DNA of 29,409 nucleotides, taken from NCBI GenBank assembly GCA_900155495.1, contig FTLJ01000546.1, positions 1 through 29,409 on the forward strand. The letters are read 5' to 3'. Positions 21,426 through 29,409 of this stretch are shown one piece after another. The stretch comes from Porogramme epimiltina. Its lineage: Eukaryota > Basidiomycota > Agaricomycetes > Polyporales > Polyporaceae. The notes below the pieces were generated by a model. It was not told the origin of the DNA. It saw only the letters and a program-made list of their open reading frames with translations, and searched no databases. A program made the translations under genes and the position numbers. The number at the start of each line of letters is the position of its first letter. The first letter of the stretch is position 1.

Positions 21426-21963
21426 TCAGTTTTCTCGCCAGTTATTCGCGCATGCCGTGCATCTATGAACGACTTTAGCCTCGTCATAAGCCCTGTAGTG
21501 TTGGAATTTTTGTACCGATAGACTAGAAAATAGGGACGACGATGAGCGTGACAGATAGCTTCGAGGGAAGGGGAACTTACACGTCGTCATGGGTTCGTCA
21601 GCAGACCGAATCTGCAGTTGGTAGAAGTATGCGCGTCCGTTATCACATTTGGGACATGTAGCTGGTGCGTTGCGTTAGCAAGATGACATGGATAACATGA
21701 GTTCATAGGAAGGTACCGGTGGTAGAATCCGCGTGTTTCCATTGCTCGTCGCCCCCGAGGACGTCGTCAACAGCCTTTCGCTTCAGTTTTGTCCGAGACG
21801 TCATCTATTCAAAATATGAGAATTGACTACACAATGCCGAGCGTACAGTGCAGACCTGTTTTGTTATTGGAAACTCATAAGCACAAGTGTTGCATGCCCA
21901 CTTATTGTACCCAGTTTCTGCGGATATGACAAGTAAATTTGCACAATTTGGACAGAAGAGCAT
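21426..21963 (-). CDS. RPC11: RNA polymerase III subunit RPC11 (TFIIS-like)
   Basis: Small zinc subunit of RNA polymerase III, needed for intrinsic RNA cleavage, termination and reinitiation on tRNA and 5S genes. Five exons (21856-21963, 21717-21804, 21581-21661, 21516-21522, 21426-21462) give 106 residues, normal for the family (about 108). The N-terminal zinc ribbon has C4, C7, C24 and C27 (MLFCPNCANLL, KWACNTCAYEFP). A linker with VDDVLGGDEQW follows. The C-terminal TFIIS-like ribbon has C68, C71, C96 and C99, with the catalytic hairpin RSADEP (D87, E88) and the end NNWREN. Exon 4 is only 7 nt, between introns of 58 and 53 nt, and codes the FYR of the conserved TTFYRC. All four introns have GT and AG ends. 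The exons are too short for simple ORF calling. Confidence 0.93.
21516..21522 (-). other. RPC11: 7-nt micro-exon of RPC11
   Basis: The minus-strand exon TCTATCG lies between acceptor TTTTCTAG and donor GTACAA. Together with the last T of exon 3 and the first A of exon 5 it codes Phe-Tyr-Arg. Skipping it would break the frame before the last zinc-binding cysteines. Confidence 0.8.
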
Positions 21964-22388
21964 GGCGAAACAGCCCCGTCGAGCTAAATCATACAGGAAT
22001 CAGCTATAAAGTTGCATATATTTTACTTGCAGCATGTTAAGTATGTGCCAAGAGACGCACCGTGTTCCTGTCTGAAGAGGAAGTACCAACGACAGTTTCA
22101 AGTTGTGTGGCGCCTCGGAGACCATTTCATCGTTGGGCGCTTATATGGATCACATGATCAGACCCAAACTCGGAGCTTCTTGGTTTATACGATGACCTTT
22201 AGAATCCCAACTTAAACTTCAAGCTTCAAGCTGTGTCCACCCTTGAATTCGACTGCGTCGCGTTACGAAGGTATTCATACTGCGCTGTTCTGGAATGTTA
22301 TCATATTTTGGAAACATACAGTAACTGCAAGTGATAATCAACCGCGCAGTAGTACCTATCGAAAAGTGTCCAGAAACCAGGCTTTCCC
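21964..22388. other. Spacer upstream of RPC11, no gene recognised
   Basis: 425 bp between the RPC11 start and the stop of the SPRY gene, both on the minus strand. It would hold the RPC11 promoter and the SPRY 3' untranslated region. Small plus-strand frames show no domain. Confidence 0.5.
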
Positions 22389-23425
22389 TCACGTTACGAT
22401 CCTCCTATCCCTCCGCGCGTCCGAATATGAGGGGAGTTCGTCATCCGCACCTGAACCGCCTGGCATCATTCCGACATGAGCCTGGACTTTCCACTCGTTT
22501 CCCTCTTTCCACTCGAAATCTGGGCCCGCACCGAAGTTCACCTCGAGGGCGCACGCGCCGGGGCCCGCAAGCCCGATCGCAGCATACACGTCGTGTGCCT
22601 CGCGCGGGAGATACACTCCGATGAACGCGTCTGGCAGGCGCGCGCCGTTGAGTGTGAAGAAGAGCACACCGCGTGCCCATTCGTATCCGACCCCGACGAC
22701 GTCCCCGGGCTTCACGGAAGTCGCCTTCATGTACGTGCGCCCGCCGTCCGGATCCTCGAAGAATTTACGGCCGTCATCGAGGTGAAGCCCTGCGCTGAGA
22801 CGGTTCCACCCGGGGAGCCGCCAGTGTGGGTAGGGGCGACAGGCCGTCCCTGCGGTCGCCGCAGCCGCAGCAGGGTTTGAAGGTCAGTTTGACCACAGCT
22901 GTCGTGGCGGGTGTATCTGAAACGCTGCTTACCGACTGCGATGACCCCGTCGACGTCCATGCGGAGTACCTTGATCTCGAAGTAAACCCCGCGTTTCCCG
23001 CGGGTGTCGTACAAGCCCGCGAGGAGCGGCAAGTCGCTCAGGATGCAGACATCCCGGCAGCCCGCTGCGCTCTCTACCGCGATCACCCCCGTCTTCCCGC
23101 CTGCTCCTCCTCCATTGCGCAGAGTCACGCTGCGCGTCCGAGCAGGATCTCCGGGTGGGAGCTCCAGTCGCCACGCGCCACAGCCGCGCTCCCGGATGCG
23201 ATCGACGGCTTCAGAGGAGAGCAGCCGCGAGGGGAAGGGCGCATTCTGCTGGCAGAAAGTCTCCGCGGCTTCGTATTCCTCTTCAGGGGCGTCCGAGTGT
23301 AGTCCGAGGGCATGCACCTGCTCGGGGGCGGGCTCCCACGCCGGTGGCGCAGTGGTTGGGTAGGAAGGCTCCCGAACTGGAGCCTTGCCTTTGACTTTAG
23401 ATTGAAGCGACTTGATCCAAGACAT
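22389..23425 (-). CDS. SPRY-domain protein with C-terminal LPxY motif
   Basis: Two exons (22933-23425, 22389-22849) joined in phase 1 across an 83-nt intron give 317 residues. A basic, Pro-rich N-terminus (residues 1-35) precedes a conserved fungal pre-SPRY helix region (AAETFCQQNAPFPSRLLS). The SPRY domain follows at roughly residues 95-290, with GVYFEIKVLRM, VIAVGTACRPYP, RLPGWNRLSAGLHLDDG, VGVGYEWARGVLFFTLNG and YAAIGLAGPGACALEVNFG. SPRY domains are protein-interaction modules. The nearest yeast relatives known to me, Ssh4 and Ear1, are adaptors that bring the Rsp5 ubiquitin ligase to membrane cargo. This protein has LPSY at 303-306, a variant of the PY motif bound by such ligases, but it has no membrane segment. 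An adaptor role is inference. Confidence 0.85.
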
Positions 23426-24151
23426 GGGAGATTGGGCGGATCTTGAAGGTGTTTATTGAAAGTGCGGGTGCAGAGGAGTGGTGGGCAGAGTCCAAGTTGT
23501 TGGTACTAACACGGCGTGAAGTAAGAGGGGACAGATGGAATCAGCGGCGACGCAAGCACAAGAAAAGGCTGGTGGAACCGAGGTATCCATGTTAATATAC
23601 TATATGAGGTTGAGCAAAGCCGGTCATGCTTACCTTGAGGATGGTAGGGCCACAATGGCTGGCCTGTGCACCAGCTGTGCAACTAGTAACTAAGCACTGG
23701 CAATGCTTTGCAGGTAAATGGCGCTACTGCCGGATCTGCGGGAAGATAGTGCTAATATGTGATTGGTGTAAGCATCGAGATAGTAGAGGTCCTGACATAA
23801 GAAGGGCCCAGTCACCCTAGGATGGGATAGGATTACGGAAGCTGCCAAGGGGCAACTGGCGCTTATGCTGCAGGAGGGAAAGATAACAAACCAACTGGAG
23901 ACACTGGTAACCCACAACAGTATCTCGTCCGGTTGAGGGCGAGGTTAGCGTATTGTCGGCACTGGTGCATATACAGAGCTCAGGATGAGCGCAGTGATTT
24001 TATGAGCATAATAAGTAACGATGCCACATCTATAGATTACAGGGTATTACACCGGCGGGTTCTAAGGTATGAAAACACACCCAGAGGACATCTCCATCAC
24101 CCTTCGCGTCCAGCGTCCAGCGTCCACCATCACGAGCCCACCACACAGGCC
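23426..24151. other. Intergenic, nothing recognised
   Basis: 726 bp between the SPRY gene start and the GDA1 stop. No tRNA boxes, conserved protein segment or repeat was seen. Frames at 23626-23820 (+) and 23690-23917 (-) have no recognisable content. Confidence 0.5.
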
Positions 24152-26109
24152 TCACGCCTTGCACTCCAGCTGCCCGCCAGTGACCATCGTGATCGTCGCG
24201 CCGAGGCACCACCCGAGCTCCGTGCCGTCGATCTGCTTCCCGAGCTCGACCTCGCGCTCGCCGCCGAGCTCGTACCCGAGGCGCAGCAGCGCGTGCTGGA
24301 ACGTCAGGTCGAGGCACCACTCGGGGCGGCCCTCGAGCTCCTCCATGAGCGCCTTGTCGCCGCCCCAGCGCGCGGCCCACGCCGAGGGGCCCTTGCACAC
24401 GTCCTTGGCGAGCTCGCCGAACGTCGCGACGTGGATGGGCTCCTTGAGCGCGCCCACGGTCGCGGCGAGGAAGGGGTGCAGGCGGTCGTAGAAGTAGGAG
24501 AGGAGGAGGATCTTGCCGTGCGGGAAGGTCTCGAGCAGCGAGGGCTGGTACACGCCGTTGAACGAGCAGGGCTTGACCTCGCAAACGCTGCACGCGAAGC
24601 GAAGGCGTTGAATAATGGGAGAATGTGGAGAGTAAGAACGGGGACTCACGCATCCTTGGCCATCACCAGCTCTACTATCCGGTTGCAGGACTCAAAGTCC
24701 CCAACATCCTCTCCAGCCATCGTCACGTTCCACTTCCCGCCGAGCCGCTCGTCCTCGATCTCGACGAGCTTCTTCGTGCCGCGCGCGAGGCACGGGTTGA
24801 CGACCGTCGCGTCCTTGCCGTGCTCGCCCCCGCGGACGCTGCTCATGAACTCGGCGACGCGGTGCACGCTCTGGCGCGCGGTCTTGAGCCCGTAGCCGAG
24901 GTACGAGTGCTGGTAGAGCGTGCGCGTCCCGCCGTCGTACCGCAGCGCGTACTTGTGCTCGCCGTCCTTGAGCGCCGCCGCGGGCTTCTCCATGTCGAAC
25001 GTCGGCTCGAACACGATCTGCGTCGACGCGCCGCCCAGGTCGAGCACCGCGTACGGCTGCGCAGCGCCCGCCGCGGCGCTCCCCCCCGTCGCGCTCGTCG
25101 GCGGCGGCGCGAGCGTCTTGAGCAGGTAGTTCGCCGTCAGCCACGCGTACACGCCCTCGTCGCGCCCGTCCATGATCACGACCGCGTCCGGGCCCTGCAG
25201 GCTGAACGGGTAGCGCTGCTCGATGCGCGCGCGCACCGCCGCGAGGATGTCCGCGCTCTCCTTCGCGCCGAGCCGCCGCAGGCCCGCGGTCGCCTTCACC
25301 GCGACCGGCGTGCACTTGCGCAGCGGCTCGGGCACGACGCTGAGCGCCTCCTCGAAGAGCGGGTCGAGGCTCTCCGCCGCGCCGCGCGGCGAGTCGCGGT
25401 AGCTCGAGAGGCCCGGCTGGAGCTGCTTGAAGACCTCGTACTCGTACGCCGGCGTCGGGCCGCAGTTGTTGAACTTGTAGATGTGGATCCGGGACCCCGT
25501 CGAGCCGGCGTCGATCATGAGGGCGAACTGGACGAGGGGCGTGCCCGCCTTGTAGGGCTTTGTGCAGTAGTGCGTCTTCGTCAGGTCGCCGTCGCTCGCA
25601 GGGTCGGTAGGACGGGCTGCTGGTACGAGGTCATCATCGTGCGGCGGGCGCACAGGGACGGTCGTGTGTTTTGTAGATGTCGGGTGTCCAGCAGGGGGCA
25701 ACGCAACGTCGAGTTCGTCGTGGTAGCCGGTGTCCGGCTTGACGATGGCTAATAGACACCAAGTCAGTACTTCAAGGTCTCCAAAACGATCCACAGGAAA
25801 GCACCAGGAGGCTCAGATCTTTCGGGGGCGACGCCTGCCACGCCACGCCAGCAACGCCGTACTGCCCCTCAAAGGCCCCGCCCGCCCTCGCCGAGCCTCC
25901 CCACCTCCTCATAATCCGCAAAAAAAACACTCACAGGGCATGTAATCATCCAAGTCCTCCCTCCTGGGCCCAAAGAAGTACACGAGCCCGACGATGACGA
26001 CCGCCCCGATCGCAAACTTCTTCCACGCAAACCGCCGCCCGGGCGCGTTGCGGCTCGGGCCCATCCCGCCCTCGAGCCGCTCGTAGTTGCTGCTCCGCGG
26101 TGAAAACAT
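24152..26109 (-). CDS. GDA1: Golgi guanosine-diphosphatase (GDA1/CD39 family)
   Basis: Hydrolyses GDP (and UDP) in the Golgi lumen to the monophosphate, which drives nucleotide-sugar import for glycosylation. Three exons (25935-26109, 24650-25748, 24152-24587) with introns of 186 and 62 nt give about 569 residues. It is a type II membrane protein: a short cytosolic tail MFSPRSSNYERLEGG, a transmembrane segment at about residues 31-47 (KFAIGAVVIVGLVYFFG), then a lumenal stem and catalytic domain. The apyrase-conserved regions are present in order: DAGSTGSRIHIYKF (about 138), KATAGLRRL, MDGRDEGVYAWLTANY with the catalytic Glu, and VLDLGGASTQIVFEP. Paired cysteines in ESCN, VCEVKPC and PEWC fit disulfides. 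The start at 26109 is chosen because the family starts there. The frame stays open to 26544, so a 145-residue Pro/Ser/Thr-rich extension is possible. Confidence 0.92.
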
Positions 26110-27048
26110 GCTCTTCCAATTCCTGCTCCCGTCAGTGCTGGTGGTGCTAGTGGTCAAGGTCGCCTCGTTCGCGGTCGGGGGTGTCGCGTCGGGTAGAGCG
26201 GGGGGCTTCGGCTTCAGCGAGCGCCGCCGCGTGTGGGTGCCGGGTTTGGCGCGGGAGGGGTGCGAGTGTGCTGACGCGGAGGCCGAGGGTGGGGCAGCGC
26301 CGTCTCCGGGGTCGGACTGGGGCTGCAGAGGGATGTGTGGGTCTGCCGTCGTCGTAGCCGAGGCAGGTGGGGGTTGAGAGGGAAGGAAGGTCGGCTCCGG
26401 TGAATAGGGCGCCTGAGGGGGTATGGTCGTGGAGGTCGAAGATGCGGGCTGCGCGCCGCTGTGCTGCCGTACCCATGTCCGCCATCTGCCGCTCCCAGCC
26501 CATGAGGCAGGCTCCACGGCATCCAAACCCAAGACATATCGCACAGCAAACCTGCATGTTTCCGCAATGGATCTGCAATGCAGTGTACTTCTATGTCTTC
26601 GTTGTTCTTACGATACGTTGTCAAGCGATTAGCCTTAGGCGGGCGAGTTCACACGCATCACGCAGGATTCAGATATACAACGTTCACATTCGACTGCGTC
26701 AACCAAACTGGACAAACTATGACGGCTACGACGGCGACAGAGACAGGTATGACACAAAGGGAGAGAGATACGGTGGTAGATGGACAGATCGCGCACTAAC
26801 TGCATCGATCAGCATTAGACTTTTGCGATTACAACGAACGGGGCATGGGGATGGGGATACGACGCTGCTCACAACGCAAGTGGAGTGGGGGACAGGGGGA
26901 TGAGTGGGGACGAGCAGCGAAGGCCACGACGAGGCATGTGGCACTATGGAGATCGAGACGATGATGAGAGAAACTGGAAACATAGCGCATAAGGTATACT
27001 TGAATAGCGTCAAGGGAATGGAGGGAGGGGAGAGAGCGAAGACGAAGT
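26110..27048. other. Spacer upstream of GDA1, partly open frame
   Basis: 939 bp between the GDA1 start and the bZIP stop, both on the minus strand. The first 435 bp (to 26544) continue the GDA1 frame without a stop and would encode a low-complexity Pro/Ser/Thr segment, probably leader. Beyond that nothing is recognised. Confidence 0.5.
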
Positions 27049-28728
27049 TCATGCGGTTTCGAATGACGGCACCTCGTGTCCGTGGCTCTCCAGCACCGCC
27101 TGGTACAACATCGCGCGTTGCCTCCACATCTCCTTCTCTTCCTTCTCGCGCTCGATCGACATCTCGAGCTCACGCTGGTACTCCAGCTTGCGCTTCCGGC
27201 TTCGCCGAGCGGCGAGAGTGTTCTGGCGACGCTTCGCCTCGATCGCGTCGAGGTCGTTCGGCCCGACCGCGAGATCCTCCTCGAGCTCGTCCTCTTCGCC
27301 GAACGCTTGTGACCGTGCACGCTTCTTTTTCAGCCAAGCTGCGGGGACGTCCTTGCGCGACGTCGACGAGGGCGTGACGTAGGTGCGCTTTTGAATAGGA
27401 GCGTCGATGTCCACCAACGCATCTGGTGTGATGTTCTTGCGCGTCCCAGTCGGAAGTGACTTGCGAGGACGGCGACCTGGCGTCGGCGGCGCGGCAACTG
27501 CAGCGGAGCGTGGCGAGGGGTGGAGGGAAGTGGGGTCAAGCGACGGGGTGGTGGGGGACGGCATGGTGTAGAGACCCTCGAAGTTGAACGGAGGGTGGGG
27601 AAGCGGGGGCGCAACAGGGGCGGACAGGGGCTTGCTCGCGTCATGGGTGGAACCAAGACCGAGGCCGTCGACGCCGAAGAGGGAGCCTCCCATTTCCGGG
27701 AAGGCATCGTCGTCGAAGATCGCTGGGCTCGTGAGCATGTCGACCGACATGTCCGCCGACCCGAGCGCAGGCGTTGTGAGGAAGTCGTCGAAGGGCGAAT
27801 CTTCCATTGGCGACGTCAGGTATTCGCTGAAGTCGTTCGCCATGCGGAACTCGGGAGACGCTGAGGAATGGAGATGAGTCCCAGGGACACCCTTCACGCT
27901 GTTGTCGAACACACCTTGGATGACATCCATGATCGCCTGGACGGTGTCAGCGTCAGGGACGTCGAGCATGGTGGGGGGCCGCTCGGGGGCAGACTGGGAC
28001 TCCTCGGGCTTTTGCTGGAGCATGTTCAAGTAGTTGGAGCACAAGGAGGTGAAGTCGAAGTCTTGGGAAGAGCTGGACGCGGCTGGTGGTGCAGCTGGAG
28101 GCGAAACTGATGCAAACTTTGTTGTACGAGGAACTGGGGGGAGAGACTGGGGGATTCCATGATGGGCAGCTAGAGCCGAAGTCGAGTGGAAGACCGGGTG
28201 AGACGTCCGAGGACGATTCGTTGTTGCGTTTATCGAGACATTGGATGTCTGGAAGTTGCTAGGGAGCGTGAAGCTCTCGAGATCGAAGAAACTGGGGGAA
28301 CCATGACTGGGGTGGTGTTCCGTGGAGTCGCGTTGGGACGACGCGCTTAGAGGGAAAGGCACGACATGTTGGCGGCGCTGTTGTTGTGGGTACGGGAACT
28401 GGTGGGAATACAAGGTTGAAGTTGGAGGGGGGTGAAGTTGGTGAGCGTTGGCAGGCAAACCCGCTAACGGAGGGAGGAGTCTGGAATGTGATGATGGCGA
28501 AATCAGCGGGGTGTTCGGGACTGGGGAAGCAGTGCCGCATTGGTCCGCCGACGGGGGGAGCGCATTATGCGCGGAATGAGATGGGGAGGATGGAGAGCCG
28601 TGGGTCGGGCGACTCGACGTCTCGACCTCGGGCGGACACGTTTGCCAGTTCTGGGTCATGTACGACATGTTGCGCAATGCAGCGGACGATGACTCGGCAG
28701 ACTCGTTGCTCGTCGGGGTCATGAGCAT
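27049..28728 (-). CDS. GCN4: bZIP transcription factor, Gcn4/Cpc1 type
   Basis: Single-exon coding region of 559 residues. Residues 1-400 are Ser/Pro-rich with acidic patches resembling activation segments (SEYLTSPMEDSPFDDFLTTP, FDDDAFPEMGGSLFG). A central region with SLPTGTRKNITPDALVDIDA precedes the bZIP at about 491-545. The basic region NTLAARRSRKRKLEYQREL (from residue 503) matches the Gcn4 signature N-x-x-A-A-x-x-S-R, which contacts TGACTCA. The zipper is poor in leucine and rich in charged residues (SIEREKEEKEMWRQRAM). Gcn4/Cpc1 proteins activate amino-acid biosynthesis during starvation and are controlled by upstream ORFs. The leader here has three possible uORFs, and TGACTCA-type sites suggest autoregulation. 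Orthology is inferred from the basic region and the leader. The second in-frame ATG is two codons downstream. Confidence 0.85.
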   Translation of the reverse strand: MLMTPTSNESAESSSAALRNMSYMTQNWQTCPPEVETSSRPTHGSPSSPSHSAHNALPPSADQCGTASPVPNTPLISPSSHSRLLPPLAGLPANAHQLHPPPTSTLYSHQFPYPQQQRRQHVVPFPLSASSQRDSTEHHPSHGSPSFFDLESFTLPSNFQTSNVSINATTNRPRTSHPVFHSTSALAAHHGIPQSLPPVPRTTKFASVSPPAAPPAASSSSQDFDFTSLCSNYLNMLQQKPEESQSAPERPPTMLDVPDADTVQAIMDVIQGVFDNSVKGVPGTHLHSSASPEFRMANDFSEYLTSPMEDSPFDDFLTTPALGSADMSVDMLTSPAIFDDDAFPEMGGSLFGVDGLGLGSTHDASKPLSAPVAPPLPHPPFNFEGLYTMPSPTTPSLDPTSLHPSPRSAAVAAPPTPGRRPRKSLPTGTRKNITPDALVDIDAPIQKRTYVTPSSTSRKDVPAAWLKKKRARSQAFGEEDELEEDLAVGPNDLDAIEAKRRQNTLAARRSRKRKLEYQRELEMSIEREKEEKEMWRQRAMLYQAVLESHGHEVPSFETA

Positions 28729-28750
28729 TGCGCGAAAAAATGCTTAATGA

Positions 28751-28804
28751 CTGGCGGCGGAAAATACGGCGACACAGAAAAAGAGAAGTAGGCAGGGGAC
28801 TCAC
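28751..28804 (-). other. Predicted 54-nt intron in bZIP 5' leader
   Basis: A minus-strand donor GTGAGT (28804-28799) and an acceptor CCGCCAG ending at 28751 bound a 54-nt segment of typical intron length, 22 nt upstream of the bZIP ATG. Splicing is predicted, not shown. Confidence 0.5.
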
Positions 28805-28827
28805 GATGAGCTCAGAAAGGCTACGTC

Positions 28828-28834
28828 TGAGTCA
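28828..28834. promoter_or_regulatory. TGA(C/G)TCA site, bZIP binding motif
   Basis: A perfect TGAGTCA on the + strand (TGACTCA on the minus strand), the Gcn4/AP-1 heptamer, about 100 bp upstream of the bZIP start codon. It overlaps the stop codon of the third possible upstream ORF. Confidence 0.5.
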
Positions 28835-28933
28835 GATGGTATGCTCCGGACAGCGAAGAGGGCTGTTCAAGGAGCTGTAGGTGGTGGTTGGAGGGAGAAG
28901 GATGAACGCGACGGTCTGACTCGGAGTCAGCAT
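28832..28933 (-). other. Possible upstream ORF 3 of bZIP gene (33 codons)
   Basis: ATG at 28933, TGA ending at 28832; starts MLTPSQTVAFILLP. After removal of the predicted leader intron only about 49 nt would separate its stop from the main ATG, a short spacing expected to hinder reinitiation. Depends on an upstream transcription start. Confidence 0.4.
28917..28929. promoter_or_regulatory. TGACTC dyad upstream of bZIP gene
   Basis: TGACTCGGAGTCA consists of two inverted TGACTC half-sites around one central base, flanked by C and G so that the dyad extends by one pair. It is a plausible bZIP binding site for self-regulation. Confidence 0.45.
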
Positions 28934-28948
28934 TTAACGGATCCCGAT

Positions 28949-28981
28949 TCACCGCTTTTCAAAGTCAGAGGCGCCCATCAT
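28949..28981 (-). other. Possible upstream ORF 2 of bZIP gene (10 codons)
   Basis: ATG-ATG at 28981, TGA ending at 28949, coding MMGASDFEKR. It overlaps upstream ORF 1 in another frame. Confidence 0.35.
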
Positions 28982-29024
28982 GGTCGTCCGGTCCCCGGGC
29001 TGTGCCTGGAAAGGCGACCGCCAT
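28965..29024 (-). other. Possible upstream ORF 1 of bZIP gene (19 codons)
   Basis: ATG at 29024, TGA ending at 28965. Whether the transcript begins far enough upstream to include it is unknown. Confidence 0.3.
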
Positions 29025-29409
29025 GTGCTCGTCCTAGCTAATTGCATCTAATTGCGCCCCCCTCCGCTCCTCCGCAGCGTCCCCGGCCACGAACGCACCC
29101 GCCGCCCACGTATCTGCGTCGCCGACACGTACGCTGGGGCCCGCAGGAAGGTGCTCGAAGGCCCCGTGTCCTGCGCACGCAGCGCACAGTCGGAGACGGC
29201 GGGCGGCGAGAGACAGAGACGCGCGGAGGCGACTGCGGCCCCGAACCCCCGCTCGAGTCAGACCCCAGTCCGATTCCCATGCCACAATGTGCGAATGCGG
29301 CAGGCAGGCGCCGCCAGCGCGCTCCCCCGCACTTCCATCTCCCGCGCATCGCGGCGCCGTCCCCCCCGCACTGCCCCCGCGCCCTGCCCCCGCCCGACGT
29401 GCACACACG
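29025..29409. other. GC-rich end of window, no gene recognised
   Basis: Very GC-rich sequence with long spurious minus-strand frames of Arg/Gly/Ala composition. No domain or splice-consistent gene is seen. It may be promoter of the bZIP gene or of a gene outside the window. Confidence 0.4.

Noticed and set aside
24625..25752. 375-codon frame opposite GDA1
   Set aside because: Shadow frame of GC-rich coding sequence with Arg/Glu/Leu composition; apyrase motifs lie on the minus strand.
26147..26624. Overlapping Pro/Arg-rich minus-strand frames upstream of GDA1 as separate genes
   Set aside because: Composition-driven frames in a GC-rich leader; no domain.
29034..29408. Minus-strand Arg/Gly/Ala-rich frames at the window end
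   Set aside because: Two overlapping frames of the same composition indicate GC bias, not coding.

Overview
The window is nuclear DNA from a filamentous basidiomycete. An agaricomycete is likely, and a polypore-type fungus would fit, but the genus cannot be fixed from sequence alone. The reasons are many short GT-AG introns (mostly 49-67 nt), GC-rich third codon positions, fungal F-box proteins with leucine-rich tails, and single-copy eukaryotic housekeeping genes. Coordinates below come from splicing by eye so that conserved protein motifs stay in frame.

Layout. 1-1212: no gene recognised; two ACGCGT boxes lie upstream of an F-box gene (1213-3441, +). 3442-8449: gene-poor, dominated by three minus-strand copies of a repeated gene-like unit (about 4058-4888, 6075-6698, 7 kb region 6876-7698). 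Each copy has an aligned TATA box, ATG, 55-65 nt intron and stop; I do not recognise the predicted short protein. 8450-9584 (-): mitochondrial S-adenosylmethionine carrier, head-to-head with 9850-11500 (+), tRNA-splicing endonuclease subunit Sen54. 11866-13594 (-): second F-box gene, head-to-head with 14003-16749 (+), mitochondrial FAD glycerol-3-phosphate dehydrogenase. 17072-17669 (-): histone H3 with an unusual K27 region. 18128-19190 (-): a decayed, unidentified gene. 19414-21113 (+): basidiomycete protein with a conserved C-terminal domain. 21426-21963 (-): RNA polymerase III subunit RPC11, whose model needs a 7-nt micro-exon. 22389-23425 (-): SPRY-domain protein. 24152-26109 (-): Golgi guanosine-diphosphatase (GDA1/CD39 family). 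27049-28728 (-): Gcn4/Cpc1-type bZIP factor with a leader that could carry three short upstream ORFs, a 54-nt intron and TGACTCA-type sites. 28985-29409: GC-rich, no gene recognised.

The genes do not form an operon or an obvious biosynthetic cluster. They are mostly housekeeping: tRNA synthesis and splicing (RPC11, SEN54), mitochondrial transport and redox shuttling, Golgi glycosylation support, chromatin, and amino-acid starvation control. The most unusual items are the three-copy gene family, the RPC11 micro-exon, the H3 tail change and the bZIP leader.
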